NCBI RefSeq assembly: GCF_001642475.1
Contig: NW_019173932.1
Span: 744,001-808,000 of the forward strand
Direction of reading: 5' to 3'
DNA length: 64,000 bases
Origin: Fonsecaea monophora
Lineage: Eukaryota; Ascomycota; Eurotiomycetes; Chaetothyriales; Herpotrichiellaceae
The first letter of the stretch is position 1, and every line of letters begins with the position of its first letter. The notes beneath the pieces are model-generated. The model had not been told where the DNA came from and did no database searches. It was given only the letters and a program-made list of their open reading frames with translations. Both the position numbers and the translations under genes were made by a program. Below are positions 11,204 to 23,461 of this stretch, in pieces.

Positions 11204-12426
11204 TTAAGCCCATTTCCCAAGCAATGCCATTAGACCTGCACCAAGCAACACGCACACGATCATAAACGCCAGTCTCTTGTTGTCCTTTGTCCGCATCGGG
11301 TTGAATAGAAAATCCCTCGCTAGCAACTCGACCAAGCCAGTATAGATCAGAATGCCGGCCGACATGGCATCCAAGACCCCGCTGACGACGTTGGCCGTGA
11401 ACGAGTTGGGGTTGTATGTCGTGCGCACACCGAGACCGATGGCAATGGCAATGGGTGTCGTCAGGCCGTAGGCCGAACAGAGAATCCACGGCAGCCAGCT
11501 GTTGGACTTGAATGGGATGGCTGACATCCTCGCGCCAATACCGAGCCCTTCGAAAGACTGGTGGAAGACCAGGACCGGGTACAGCGTGCTGAATTCGTCG
11601 CCCACCACGCCCAGGTTGAGACCGATGACGACCGAATGGAAGATGACGCCAAATTCCAGGATCAGGAAAGCCGCAATCTGTTGCCGGAACGAGTTCTGCC
11701 GTGCTTCGCTATCCTCCTGGTCCACGGCGAAATCCTCGACGAACCGCTTCTCATACGCCGACGACTTCCGCCGCTCTTCGTGTTCGCGCCGTATCGACGC
11801 CATGCTCTCCGCCCGCTCGCGTTGAGCCTCGCTCGGTGTCCTGTCCGTGTACCCGGTTACCGCTTCCTGCAGGTCTGCTTCACTGTCGATTCCGTACTTG
11901 ACTTCGACATATCGTTCGGCTCCAAAATCGAAGAGGAAGATCACGACCACCGACGTGAGCACAATGGCCGGGCACCATCTACAGTATCGGTAAGGGTCAG
12001 CTGTTTTGTCACGTCGACACGGGAGTTGATGGCAATACAGCCACGGCACACTCACGCATAATCGGCCCAACCACCTGTCATGCCCACGCAAGTTTCAGGA
12101 CCAATCTCGCCATACGCTGGATCGAGGAGATGGATGAATGCCGTGGCGACAATGACTCCGGCACCGAAATACCGCGCAAACAGGTAAACATAGAGCGGAA
12201 TATGAAGACGTGGCATCCGTTTTGCGATGACGGGGAAGAATGTCGCGGCCGATGAGACGACGAGAATCACAAACAGGGCTGAGATTCTGGCGCCCAGTTG
12301 ACCATTGTAGTCATTCCCGGACTCGGCAAGGGCGCAGATGACATCTCGAGGGTCGGCAGAGGTCAGGTTGACGTTCTCTGGATCGAAGGTGCTTCCACCA
12401 AAGTCGGTGGATGAATTGGAGGCCAT
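11204..12426 (-). CDS. ZIP family zinc/iron transporter (ZRT type)
   Basis: Two exons, 12056-12426 and 11204-11978, flank a 77-nt intron (GTGAGT donor, CTGTAG acceptor); 381 aa. The N terminus faces outside, followed by three membrane segments, a long charged cytosolic loop (about residues 150-225) and five more segments. The ZIP signature is present: HSVVIGLNLGV in the fourth membrane segment and HQSFEGLGIGARMS in the fifth, providing the metal-site His and Glu residues. The loop lacks the usual His-rich run and is instead Glu/Arg-rich. The product should import Zn2+ across the plasma membrane. A zinc-responsive-element-like palindrome 180 bp upstream (12606-12616) suggests induction on zinc limitation. 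Confidence 0.93.
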
Positions 12427-13254
12427 GGTGCTCGTCCGCAGGAGTATAGAGACAAGAATTGGACCACGACCACCACGCAGGCAGCGCGTACCGGCCTTTT
12501 AACCGTTTCCCTCTCGAACAGGGTAACCGGATACTGTAAGCCCTTGCCGTGAGATTTAGCTAATTGCTTGACAGCATCAAGGATTTGCCCAAGCAAAAAG
12601 TGAGGACCTTAAGGGTACGGGGGGGCTGACTAACCCGATTGAGCAGGTCCAACTCGACTATCCGCGTGTGCAGAAGCGAGATACAGCCTTGCCTCCACAA
12701 TGATCCAAGGTGAATGGATGACGATGGACCTGGTGGCTGAATTGGGGCTATTGGATGTCGGAGTAAGAGCCTTTTCGAGGCGGCAACCCCCACGAGAGGC
12801 TACAACCCACAATAGGTGATCCTCGCCTCGTCGCCATTGGAATCGAGGACCTTACCTGGAGTAGCCGATTTTCGTCCTTTTTTTGCTTTTCTTTCTTGTC
12901 CTCATGCTTCGGGTGTTCTCCGTGTTGCACCTATTCCACTAGACGCCATGTGGTGGCGGGCCAGCTTGCAGAAGTCCACTTCGGCGTCGTAGTACATGCG
13001 ACCTCGTCAGCTGAGGGGTTTTTGAGCTCGCAATATCGATGCGGCTGTCATGTCAGAGGCAAAGCATGTCACATTTTTATATTCGAATACCACCATCTCG
13101 GGTGTATGTTGTGGCAGAGATCACGATATGGCTTCCTTTTGTGGGAAGAAGCTCTGTTGCCACAAGGGGCGACCACAGATACCATGGAGGCCATGCTGGA
13201 GCACGCATGATCAGATTATTGAAAACCCCCCAAGCGATCGAAACTCTCAAGACT
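12427..13254. other. Upstream region of the zinc transporter; 3' flank of the C2H2 regulator
   Basis: About 0.8 kb without a gene. It holds the zinc-element candidate at 12606-12616 and a CAAGGT hexamer at 12706-12711. Confidence 0.6.
12606..12616. promoter_or_regulatory. Zinc-responsive element candidate (Zap1/ZafA type)
   Basis: ACCTTAAGGGT fits the near-palindromic Zap1 site written as ACCYTNARGGT. It differs by one base from the strict form ACCTTNAAGGT. It lies 180 bp upstream of the ATG of a ZIP zinc transporter, the position expected for a zinc-starvation activator. A CAAGGT hexamer, the core reported for Aspergillus ZafA-type sites, lies about 95 bp further upstream. Function is inferred. 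Confidence 0.55.
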
Positions 13255-15588
13255 TTAGTCAGCTTCGTTGTGAAGGAGAGCACCGAGAATGGCGGCAAAT
13301 CGTCGCGCAATTTCCCAGTGACCGATCCGCCTCAACAGGTCTGTCAGTCCACTCAGGGCCGCATTGGTCTCAGTCGTGGTAGGCTTGCCGTGCTTATATC
13401 CACTCGCTTGGAAAAGAAGTAACGCTGGGTTGACGCCAATTGTCTTGAACTCTGGAAACTCCAGGGCCTCAGCGGCCCCTGCTCGTTGGCCAACACCTTG
13501 AGAGCCGAATCGAGTGTAGCAAAACCAGGCAATGCCCGCTCTGAACATGGCCCTAGGTACGTGGATGGCTGGCTCAAACCCGAGCGGAAGATTCTCCAAT
13601 TTCTTTTGCACAATCAACCCGTGGACTACGCACCTCTTGGCCTGGTCTGAGTTTGCCCAAGCCGTAACGGCGAGTTGATCTTCGGGTGATAGTTCTGGTC
13701 CGTTTCGCCCGATGGCTCTCTCCAGAAGATCAAAGTCGGCGAACATGATCATGAAGGCCAGATGCCAGAGAATGCTCATGTCCATGTGATCGGCTTCCCA
13801 CGCGGCCGACTCTTGCAGGAACGTTCGGTAAAAGGACGTCAAGGTGTTCAATATCTCCTCAGTCCTTGACGGCGTTGAACGGGCATTGATTCGGTTTTCG
13901 ACAATGTTTGCACATATGCCCTCCAGGACTGTATATGCCGTGAAATAGCTGTCACTGGGGATTGTAGCCAGGTCAAAGTCCAGATGGGCATCGATTGACG
14001 CCGGCGTAGAACCAATGCTTTCAAAGTTGCTGGGGTCATTGAGGTACGATTGGCGCCAGTCTTCAGGCCGAGTGGCCATAAATGTCTGATTTGATGCGGC
14101 GACCGGCAGTTGTCTGGAATTGTGGCGAAGGAATGGTTCGTGATGGAATGTAGCGGCCAGCTCGGCGTCGTGTATGTGCACACTGAGTGCAATCCGTATA
14201 AGTTCTTCGTTCTTCGCCCACTCTCTCCACTTCTTATCCAATTCGGCGGAACTGATATTGAGGTCCAGTCCCACCATCTTTTTAGTTTTGAAAGTCGACC
14301 AACGGCGTGCCCATGAAATTAGTGTCCCATTGAAAGCGTCGACAATCGCAAGATGTCTCGGCTCTCCAGACAGTAAACCGAAGGTTTGCCCGATTATGGC
14401 TGTCTGGATTAGAGAGATTCGTTGATCTACACCTTGCGCAATCAGTCGGTCCCAATTCGCAAGGACGGCCTTGTGCAATCTCTCGAATATGTGCACGCCC
14501 TGTCGAATAGCATGCACGCTGCCCGTGAAGAGGCTCCCGACTGAGCAGATTGATAGCAGGACCATGGAGTTGGCTTTTGAAGGACGAAACGTGGGTGCGT
14601 GTACCACTGGAAATACCGGGTGGAATCGTGCAAAATACGACCGAACGCACAGATTCAAAAAGTCCGCCGATGGAAGTGTATGTTCCTGGACAGGGCGGAT
14701 TTGCAGACTTTGCGTCAACGTCTGACGGTACGTATCGTCAACTTCGTCCCGGGATCCAGGAGGTGTCGCCGGCCCAGATCGCATCACTTCTTCCTGAGCG
14801 TCCTCGTTGGCCATGAACCAGAGCCTCTTCGTGTTGGAGACAGGTTTGTGATTGCTCGAACCGAACGTAGCGGTGGGGCTTTCGGGCCAAGCAGGGCGCA
14901 ATTCTGCCATCGTAGCGACCAGAGGAGTGTCCAAAATCCCACCGTGCAAGTCGCTGTCCACCAGCCACGAAGGAAATTGAGCCTCGAAATCAAAGTTGAA
15001 GACGTCGAGCGAAGGGTCAAATCCACTCCCTGACTGATCAGGGGGGATTGCATTCGAGTAGACATCAGTTGAGGCCGTGGTGTCCATTTGGCCCTCCTGA
15101 TAACTTTTGCCATCCTTGAGGTAAGTAGAGGGCGACACATTCAGAGACGGGCTAATCGCGGAAATCAGGATTGGGTCAGGCTGTTCTTGCAAGACAGCCG
15201 TGCAGTCAAGCGGTATTGGGTTGGAAGAAAACCCTCTATGGTCATCCTCCGATCGCAATGGGTTGCTTGACCGGCGCTTATCCTTCACGGCAGCTAGAGA
15301 ACCATCTTCTGCCAAGTGCTCTTTCTGATGCCGTAGCAGCGTATCGCTAAAAGGGATCTTAGCAGACGCACATGCACTCTCAATCACAGTCACTACTTAC
15401 TGTCGACCATATTTCCTGCCACAGCTCGCACAGACGAAAGGCTTTTCCTTGGTATGAGACCTGATGTGCCTCTCTAGGTGATCAGCTTTCGCAAAGGTGC
15501 GACCACAGGTTGGGCATTGTCTGATTTTGGCGCCCCGGCGGCCCCGCGGACCATCTTTAGGAGCTTGCACCGCAGTGGCATTAGGCAT
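13255..15588 (-). CDS. C2H2 zinc-finger and fungal_trans domain transcription factor
   Basis: Exon 1 is 15401-15588 and exon 2 13255-15346, joined across a 54-nt intron (GTAAGT donor, TTTTAG acceptor); 759 aa. The join lies inside the DNA-binding region and completes the second finger. Finger 1 is CPTCGRTFAKADHLERHIRSH truncated here to its core (C-x2-C, H-x4-H); finger 2 is CASCGRKYGRHDTLLRHQKEH in outline (C-x2-C, H-x4-H). A linker of about 230 residues leads to a fungal_trans (PF04082) domain with SYFARFHPVFPVVHAPTF. Proteins of this layout regulate carbon or secondary metabolism; the target is unknown. The ATG at 15588 was chosen because the longer frame opens with TTG. Long polar linkers may hide one further intron. 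Confidence 0.85.
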
Positions 15589-16685
15589 TGCCGGGAGTAT
15601 GCAGGCCGGGAGACAAAGACGCCTCCATATCAGTGTGATAGAGTGACTCAACCACTGACCGCCTGCTCATAACGTGATAGAAAGGTAGAAGAATCTCTCG
15701 GTTTGTGGGGAGGGGGAGAGAGATTGGCGTGGCTCATCGAGAAATCCGGGGAACCTCTGAAGGCTTGGCCGTCCCGCCCGAGGAGGGGAAGCTGCAAGCC
15801 TGGATCTACGCAGGGCTGACCAACCACAGACCTCTTCTACTCCTGTCACGTGCATCGCAGCCTGACACCTGCGATAGCGACACAGTTGCTGTCTGTCTAT
15901 CTGTCTAGCCTTTTGACAACAGGATCGACACTATCATATCCAGTCCTTTTCCCATCCGTGTATGGATCAGTACCATCACATCGGCCCGATATACATCTCA
16001 CTACCGTAGGCGGCCTCTAAGGATAATGTTGCTGGAAGCCTCATTTCTACTCCTCTTCGCTGGGGTTGATCGCGCTTGATCACTTGAGCAGCCCGCCCTC
16101 GGTACAATTCCCTAAGGCATCGAACTTCGAGAACTTTAAGCTGAACTGGCTCTTGAAACCCACGGTCCTCATCGACGCCGCCAAAATGCATTCTCTACCC
16201 CGCCTCAATCTGGCCAGAAGTTTTTGTGGGGATGGAAACTACAGAATGTGGGACGTTTGGTCTGGAGGCGAAGAGTCCGCCACAGTAACAGCAGCTTTGG
16301 AACAACCGATATGCCGTACATCCACAAGATCAGTTGACTTTGTGGGTGCAAGTCTATGATTGTCATTCTTCGGCTTGAAAAGAGCCAACGCTCAACATGC
16401 CTCAATACCTCACAAATAACCCCACAAGGACCTGTCCCACATTTCTTTCTTGCGGCGTCTGGGAATGATCCTCGGGACTTTCAAAGTGCCAGGGCTGCCG
16501 ATGGTAGTAGCTGGGGTCGGTGTTCTAGGAGGTTTGCCATATAATCCCCTGTTTGACTTCATTCATGAACGAGACTCTGGTTGATGTGTCGGTCTCTTGT
16601 CCTGTAACCGATCGACAGGCCAGAACTACACCAACTGTATTGCTGGAGAGACCAGGAATTCCTCATCAATAACCTGCTTGACATT
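15589..16685. other. Divergent intergenic region
   Basis: 1.1 kb between the start codons of the C2H2 regulator (leftward) and the flavin monooxygenase (rightward). No gene recognised; the shared upstream region makes the regulator a candidate controller of its neighbour. Confidence 0.5.
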
Positions 16686-18751
16686 ATGTCTCAAAGGATA
16701 TCTGATGTTGAGGAGACTGGAGTCATCATATGCGGTGGCGGCCCGACGGGTACGGTGCTGTCAGCCCTACTCGGGGCGATGAAAGTGCCAAACATCGTCC
16801 TGGAAAGAGAGGAAGGCATTACAACTGACCCGAGAGGCATCGCTTTGGACGAAGATGGCATCCGAATACTACAGTCAATTGGGATCTACGACAAGGTATA
16901 CACAGAGATTGGGACATGTGAGTAGCACCTCTTCTCGAGCTGTTGGGTGGAAGTGTGTCTTTACCTGATATTGATGAAACCAGGTATGGAGATATTCAAC
17001 TTTGTCACTGGCAGTGAGCCAAACTTGTACAAAAAGCCACTCCTCACCATGGACTACGCGACTACCGAGGGAGGTACTGGGCATGTTGGGTTCATATGCC
17101 ACAAGCAGCCAGCGATGGAGAAGGCGATTCGGGACGAGATCCACAAAATCCCCTTTTCTGAAATCCGAACCGAGTCTACTGTGATTGGGATATCGGAAGA
17201 TCCTCAAAGAGTGACCGTCGAGTACAAGGATGCACATGGACAGCTTCGAAGACTAACAGCTCCATTTATGGTTGGGGCGGATGGGAAGACGGGCTATGTC
17301 AGGAAGTGCTATCTCGAGCCGAAAGGCGTCATCCTGGAACGATGCAAAGAGTGAGCCCCCCTCCTTCTCTTCCCAGACGATTCATGCTGAACAGAGACAT
17401 AGGTCGGACTACGAGGAGACCTGGGTCGCGTTGAATTGGCAAATCACTTTACCCACCGAAAAGACTCACCCAGACTTTCCCCTGTGGAGGCTCGGATACA
17501 CGCCCGAGCAAGTCTACGATCGGTTCTTCCCGAAACAGTTTCGCTTTCTCTGCAATCCTAAGCGGCCGTCAGTATGTGGAAGATTTGGCCTGAAGTCAGA
17601 TCGGTTGTGGAGGTTCGAGTTCGTTGTATTGGCAGGCGAGGACGGCTACAAAATGGCCACACCCGAAGAGACCAGCAAGATCATCTATCCGTATCTCACC
17701 CATCCCGGAAGCTGGTACGGTCTCCAACACCCAGTCAGGTTCCCCGAGGATTGTATCAAGACGTTGCGGTCGCGACCGTTCTCTTTTGTGGCGAGGAGTT
17801 GTAACAAGTGGGCTTTGGGAAGGGTCATCTTGGCTGGTGATGCAGCTCATGTCTTCCCTCCTTTTGGTAAGCGCCACCGCTTTCGTGGATTTTGGTGTGT
17901 TTTGTGACCAATCTGACTGGTTTATAGGCGGACAAGGCATTGCCTCTGGGTTTCGAGATGCGTCGGCACTGGCCTGGAGACTTGCGTTGCTACACCAGCA
18001 TCCGACAACAGACCACGAGGCCGTGTTGACAGCATGGTATACCGAACGAAAGCAACAGCTTGAGCGCTCACTGGCCGCCACCATTCAGAACGGGGCATAT
18101 GTGACAGAATCGGACCCTATCAAGGTCTTCATTCGCGAATGGTATATGTGGGCGGTTCAACTGGTGCCCAGCTGGAGGAGAGAACTCCAGAAAGGCGCCC
18201 GAGCACTCGGCATGACAAAATATCGATACAGTCCCGGGCTTGCATTTTTGGGAGACATGGGAGGTGGCTTGCTCCTCCCGCAAATCTATGCATTCAACTT
18301 CAGGAAAAACAAGGTCGAGTTCACGGATGATTTTATCTTCTCTTCGGAGAAAAGGGGGCTGTTCCAGCTGCTCGTCTTGCCTGACCAAGTCAGCCAGATC
18401 CAGCCACTTACAACAGATCTTGAGGCCATCTGCCAACTCTCGGGCAATCTCGTTTTTGGTGAGGAAGCCACGGTGCTCGTCCAATCCACAAAGGCCTCGA
18501 TATCTGCCCAAGACATGCCCGTCCAGCAGGTAGCCCGGATCGCGACCGGAGACGAATTCGCTGCCGACCCGCTCCTCTGCAAGAACCGACCTGCCCCGAT
18601 CGGCTATGACGAGCTACGGCTTCGCGAGGAGATACAGGGCAAGAAGTACGTGATTGTCAGACCTGACCGCTTCGTCTTTGCGGCCTGTGATACACGGGCG
18701 GAATTGAGGGAGGCTATGGGTAAGCTCCGAGGCGCGTTGCATGTAGAGTGA
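16686..18751 (+). CDS. FAD-dependent aromatic monooxygenase (PheA/TfdB/MhpA type)
   Basis: Four exons (16686-16917, 16984-17350, 17403-17866, 17928-18751) with consistent phases give 628 aa. The dinucleotide-binding motif CGGGPTGTVLSALLG sits at residues 15-30, followed by the Glu that binds FAD ribose (VLEREEG). The second FAD motif, VILAGDAAHVFPPFGGQG, is rebuilt across intron 3, and MVGADGKTGYVRK supplies the DG motif. The C-terminal segment (KKYVIVRPDRFVFA) resembles the thioredoxin-like end domain of phenol hydroxylase relatives. Expected reaction: NADPH- and O2-dependent hydroxylation of an aromatic substrate. The substrate cannot be deduced. Divergent transcription from the C2H2 regulator suggests a regulator-enzyme pair. 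Confidence 0.9.
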
Positions 18752-20333
18752 GGGTCGAGGTTGGCGACGACATAAATCGCGCTACATTTCTTCTTCTTGC
18801 AGAGATGGCGCCGGGGGATACCTCTCAGTTGGATGTACTGCTTTTGCACCAGAGCATTCGCGCAATATCAACAAATCGGGCGTGTAACAACTACGTTAGT
18901 CAGGGGCGAAGCTGCTGAGAATGAATACCTCCTTTCCTGGCGACTTCATATCTATATCTGTACATACCCACAGACGCATTGACTATTTAATGACACTGGT
19001 CCATTCCAGTTGGCTGAATAGCTAGGAGCAGCGAAAATGATCTGGACTGAGTACAAGTATGTATGTATATATGTAGGTCTTTCCTTTTTGTTACCTCTTC
19101 TCTTTCTTCGCCGAATCATTCAACTTTTTCCCGACGGTTGGAAACCGTCGGTCGGTCAGTCAGTCAATCATCAATAATCATCCTCGACCTCGACTTCGGA
19201 ACCATGATTCATACTCGATACTTCTGTACCGAGTAGACCAACCACTACGTACCTACCTCACCTACCTCATAGACAATTGGCTAGATAGACACCCGTATTC
19301 CTCCTTGCCATGCAGCAATTTTTTTTAAGCGGTGGACGCTTGCTCGACGGATCAGCCGGATTCGGGCAACTATTGGAATGGCATGGATGGATGCGTGGTG
19401 AGTGGGTCCCTGCCTAGGCAAGTGGGGGCTCATCACAATGCGTGCGTCATGCACTAAATTACGAGTACATATTTCACCGTCGTTTGCTCGCCATGATGAT
19501 GATTTGGGGGAGGGGGGGTTTTCAGCCTCTTATCGGTGTCGGAACGGGATCCAACGCTACCTCCTCGATACCTCGTACATATGGGTCTAACTACGCAGGG
19601 GTTGAGAGAGCGCGATAGCGGATGGTGGATATGTGAGTGGGTCATTCCATGTGCTTTGCGCCCTGTGCCTGGTAATCCAGAATAGTGGATGGTGGATGGT
19701 GGATGGTAGATGGTCAATTCCACCCGGCTGAACTTCCCACAATGATGTATGTCTGTATGCATGTAGGTACTCGTACAAGGTATGGTGTGGCGCCAGAGCG
19801 GCGGTCAAGATATCCGATGTATGCGAGACTGGTTCTAATCACGACCCTTTGACCTTTTGACGTGTCATTCTTCCAGGGTTGAGGGAAATACGAGGGGGTT
19901 GGTGGTGGTGGTACAAAAACATGTGCCACGGCCAAGTAGGGATCCAAACAATTGGAATGTGGTTGTGGTTGTGGCCCAAAAACCTCAGCCCAAACTTGGG
20001 AGCCTTGTCCACCCTATCATTTTCCTACGATTGTCGTATTCGTGATTTTTCTTTTCTCAGAGAGTATGTGAGTGGGTGGGTGTATGTGTGTGTGGATGGT
20101 CTGGTGTGTCATTGCGCTTCAGCTCCTCCCATCCCCTCCAGGTCAAAAAAAACTCTGTCTGCACCTCATCTCACCTCACCGCCGTTCCGTCACCCGGCTC
20201 TGGTTCTCTCTAAAAATCCCATCATCCATACATTTCACCCTCCGATCTTTACGCTTTGAAGACGTCCGGACTCAGACCTTGGCCTTGGTTGCCTATTTCT
20301 GTGTATGCGCGCACAAGATATCCTCCCACAATA
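18752..20333. other. Intergenic region rich in short tandem repeats
   Basis: 1.6 kb with no supportable gene. Repeats include GTCG/GTCA units near 19150-19172 and GGTGGAT units at 19685-19713. Confidence 0.6.
19685..19713. repeat. GGTGGAT short tandem repeat
   Basis: Four near-identical copies of a 7-bp GTGGATG unit, the last with one change, within intergenic DNA. Confidence 0.8.
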
Positions 20334-20861
20334 ATGGAGACGTCCTTGTTCACTCTTCCACCCGAGATTCGTCTGCAAATATGGTCCTACCTTGTTCGAC
20401 CGACCACGATATACCCCTGCCACTGTGCCGAGAGAGACAAACAACTCCGCCTTGACGCCTGTTGCAACAACTCCTCCTCCATATACCAGGACTGTGACAA
20501 CCGCATCCTGCGGGTCAGCCGGCAGATTTTCGACGAAGTCCAGCCGGTGGTCGAGCGAGCGGAATCGGAGAGGCTCTTTGTGCTCTGCAACAGTCTCTCC
20601 CTCGACGATTTCTTCAAGGCACTGCACCAGAGTGACTGGAAGTGGGTCAAACATCTGAGGGTGGAGCTGTTCGTCGGTTGGGCCAAGGACAACCAGGACG
20701 ACTGGTTTCTCTGCCAGATGCACCGGTGGGCAAAGAGATCTGTCGCCGGGACCTTGTACAAATATGACCAAGGGCGAGAGTTATCGATCCAGCCAGCCGA
20801 ACAGGCCAGAGAAGATAAGAATGGGAGGAGGACGCTTACTGTTGACATCTACCTGGCATGA
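20334..20861 (+). CDS. 2EXR-domain protein
   Basis: Intronless, 175 aa. The N terminus LFTLPPEIRLQIWSYLVRP is the canonical 2EXR (F-box-like) motif of fungal proteins, followed by LRVSRQIFDEVQPVV, the second conserved helix. The remainder is short compared with most members, which often exceed 250 aa. The domain is believed to mediate protein interaction; no enzymatic activity is known. The frame extends further upstream but only with a TTG start, so the ATG at 20334 was taken. Confidence 0.8.
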   Translation: METSLFTLPPEIRLQIWSYLVRPTTIYPCHCAERDKQLRLDACCNNSSSIYQDCDNRILRVSRQIFDEVQPVVERAESERLFVLCNSLSLDDFFKALHQSDWKWVKHLRVELFVGWAKDNQDDWFLCQMHRWAKRSVAGTLYKYDQGRELSIQPAEQAREDKNGRRTLTVDIYLA

Positions 20862-21752
20862 CACCGACAGGTGCCTGACCCGCCGCTGTTATCTACCAGG
20901 CAGGATGCGGTAGTGTGTGGATCGATGGTGAAGGCTGCTTTCAGCACAGACAAGGCTGGAAATCCCGAATTGCGCCGTCGGCTGCCGTCTTCCTTGATTG
21001 CACCATCGTGTCAGCCGCTCAACAATTTTGCCGCTCAATTCGGGAACGATGCATGGGTCGGGTGTGAGGATAGGGACAACGTCGGTGAGCACGATAAGCA
21101 CAAAACCTTGCTTTGTGGGTGAGAGCGAAATCGCCCGGCAAAGATAAAACGCGGATCTCTTGGTATTCCTTACACGTGACCGAGAGATAACCTTATCATC
21201 ACGTGCATCAGCGATACCGACCACACAATTCAGTTGCAGCTGCTGCGGCTTACTCTCCCGACGACTTTGGGAAATGCAACCGGATAACGATGTCACTGTG
21301 CGTGTACCCGTTCCAGAGCCGAGAATCCCTTTCCTGGTCCAGCTCGAACGAGGCTCCCTATACACCGGGTGCCTGACTTGACATCCTACCCATTGAGAGT
21401 GGCTTGTTATGGTGCCTGACCACGTCATACTCGAGATGCTAGCGACGAGAAGGATCAATATCATACCTGGCTAGGGGGCAAGGTACAGGATTACAAAATG
21501 CAGAATGTAACCGGAGATCCTTTTCGTCGCATAGTGCTCACGGTGGGTTTTGGTGCACGCCTGGATGCAACCGTTGATGGGCTCAAATATGGGATGTTTA
21601 CAAGATATTTGTCAAATTTTTCCTATGGCAAACTCTTTTCTCGCCCAGGACATACACACAAGTCGAGAAGAAAGGGGAGGACTGAGTAAGTAACAGTTCT
21701 TCTGCTGTGCCTGGTTTTGAACGGGTCCTTGTTTTGCCGCCCGGGAGAAGAA
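20862..21752. other. Intergenic region
   Basis: 0.9 kb; several short frames without domain character. No gene recognised. Confidence 0.5.
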
Positions 21753-22367
21753 ATGTCTTCATCATCAGAGTCACCGTTTCCGATAATCTACACGGAACGA
21801 CTCCAGCTCCGGATCTTCGACCCAGCGCGCGCCTCGGACTACGACGCCGTCTTGGCCATATACAACAGCGACTTTACCAGACGCGCCGTGGGCGACGCGG
21901 GCCTGCACAGCCGCGAAGACGCCGACGTCCGCTGCACCAAGTTCCACCCTCTCCCCGAGGACTTTGATCCCGCGAGACCCTTCCCCTCGCACCCCTGGCA
22001 CCTGGTCTACCTCCGCGGCACCGACACGCTGGTCGGCGTCATCTCCCTGTTCCTTCGCCACCCGCTCCCGTACGCGGACCTGGGCTACGCTGTCGCCGAA
22101 GAGCACGCGAATAGGGGCTACGCGACCGAGGCCGCCAAGGCCGCGCTGCGCTGGTGGACAGACGAGATGGGCGTGCCGAACATCTGGGCCGCCTCGTTCG
22201 ACTCCAACGTCGCCAGCCACAGGGTCGCGCGGAAGATTGGGTTTGTTGACGGCGGCTCCATCAGGTTGCTGCTGTCGGACACCCTGACCAAGGAAGCGAA
22301 AGCGTTTGTCCGGCCGGGAATGGAGACGTCTCTGGATGGGTTGACTGTCGATGTGCGGCAAAAGTGA
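21753..22367 (+). CDS. GNAT-family N-acetyltransferase (RimJ/RimL-like)
   Basis: Intronless, 204 aa. The opening strand IIYTERLQLRIFDPARASD is typical of RimJ/RimL acetyltransferases. The acetyl-CoA-binding motif A is NRGYATEAAKAALRWW preceded by ADLGYAVAEEH, and the late motif ASFDSNVASHRVARKIGFV contains the conserved Asn-x-x-S-x-x-x-x-x-K-x-GF pattern. Such enzymes transfer an acetyl group to amines or protein N termini; the substrate is unknown. Coding sequence is GC-rich relative to its flanks, giving long shadow frames. The ATG at 21753 follows a purine-rich context and is preferred over an upstream TTG. Confidence 0.88.
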   Translation: MSSSSESPFPIIYTERLQLRIFDPARASDYDAVLAIYNSDFTRRAVGDAGLHSREDADVRCTKFHPLPEDFDPARPFPSHPWHLVYLRGTDTLVGVISLFLRHPLPYADLGYAVAEEHANRGYATEAAKAALRWWTDEMGVPNIWAASFDSNVASHRVARKIGFVDGGSIRLLLSDTLTKEAKAFVRPGMETSLDGLTVDVRQK

Positions 22368-23461
22368 GCCGCGTGTACGTCGCGATGGTGCTACTACGTC
22401 TTGGGGTTTGTGTGCTTGTGCCTCCGCTGGGGGAAATGTCACACATCCATCTGTCTGAGTGCTTTTCTTTTCTTTTTCTCCCTGCAGATAGACAGCGAGA
22501 TGTAATATAGATGGATAGATGCCTTCTTGGCTAGGCGCCTATTCTTGTTATTTTTCTGTGCAAATAAATGCAAACGCAGGTTCAGGTTCAGGTTCAATGT
22601 CATTTCAGTTGTCAGATGTCAAATCTACCCCGATTTCACGTATAGAACTAGTCTATGTATGTAGCTCATTCTTACCCGTCCATCCAACCCATCCATCCAT
22701 TCAAAATAGACAAAAGCAAACAAGGGAGCGAAAGTCTCAACGATGCCTCATCCATTCTTCGATTCGTCTGTCCATCTGTCTTCGATCTTATTAAACCTCT
22801 CCCTACCTTCATCGTCTTTCTTCATGTCTGAACCCCCCGGGCGCTAATGAGATAAGACGGTGCATTTCGGCTAACCAATCAACCAACCAGTCAACCATCA
22901 AGCCAGCTAGCCAGCGAACCAACCAGCTCGACTTCGACTCGATTCCTCGAATTGGACTTCTGGCTTCTGGCTTCTCACGCTCCGGGACTCGGGTTTCGGT
23001 AAGGTGCGTACCACGGACGAATCCCGTATGACGTTCCGGCAGCTTTGTGGATGACAGTCTTGGATTGTGGTCGGTGTTCATGTCCATGCCTACGGCCATA
23101 CCCACACATACACACACGTATGTACGTACGTACGTATGTATGTATGAGCATTGGATGATCCACATCTTCATCAAGGTTGGCGGCAGGCCCCTAAGGCGGT
23201 GTTGACATCTTGTCGTGTCCTGTCGTCTCGTGGCGTAGCATGTCGCGGCCGTAAGCTACCCCCGGTTGTATCCTGCATAGCATCCAGGCCCGTTCCGTTC
23301 CCCATTCGTCCCCTGTCTGATTCTCCGCCCCTAATTCAATGAAACTTGTAACAATTGACTCCCCAGTCTGTCCGGCAATCTAATATCCTGTGTAAAAGAA
23401 AACGTTTGCTCCATTGGTCTCTCTACCCAAGTGCGTATCGATGAGCGAGGCGTTGGCGCTT
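22368..23461. other. Intergenic region with simple repeats
   Basis: 1.1 kb between the GNAT gene and the transhydrogenase stop. Contains CCAACCA-like degenerate repeats (22870-22925) and a GTAC/GTAT run (23118-23146). No gene recognised. Confidence 0.6.
23118..23146. repeat. GTAC/GTAT tetranucleotide repeat
   Basis: Seven 4-bp units (GTAT, GTAC x3, GTAT x3 in outline) in intergenic DNA. Confidence 0.8.

Noticed and set aside
21707..22442. Alternative frames over the GNAT gene on both strands
   Set aside because: Only the frame from 21753 contains the acetyl-CoA-binding motif; the others are shadows.
22870..22925. Possible mobile-element end or satellite (CCAACCAG-like units)
   Set aside because: Degenerate simple repeat without inverted ends, target duplication or coding content.
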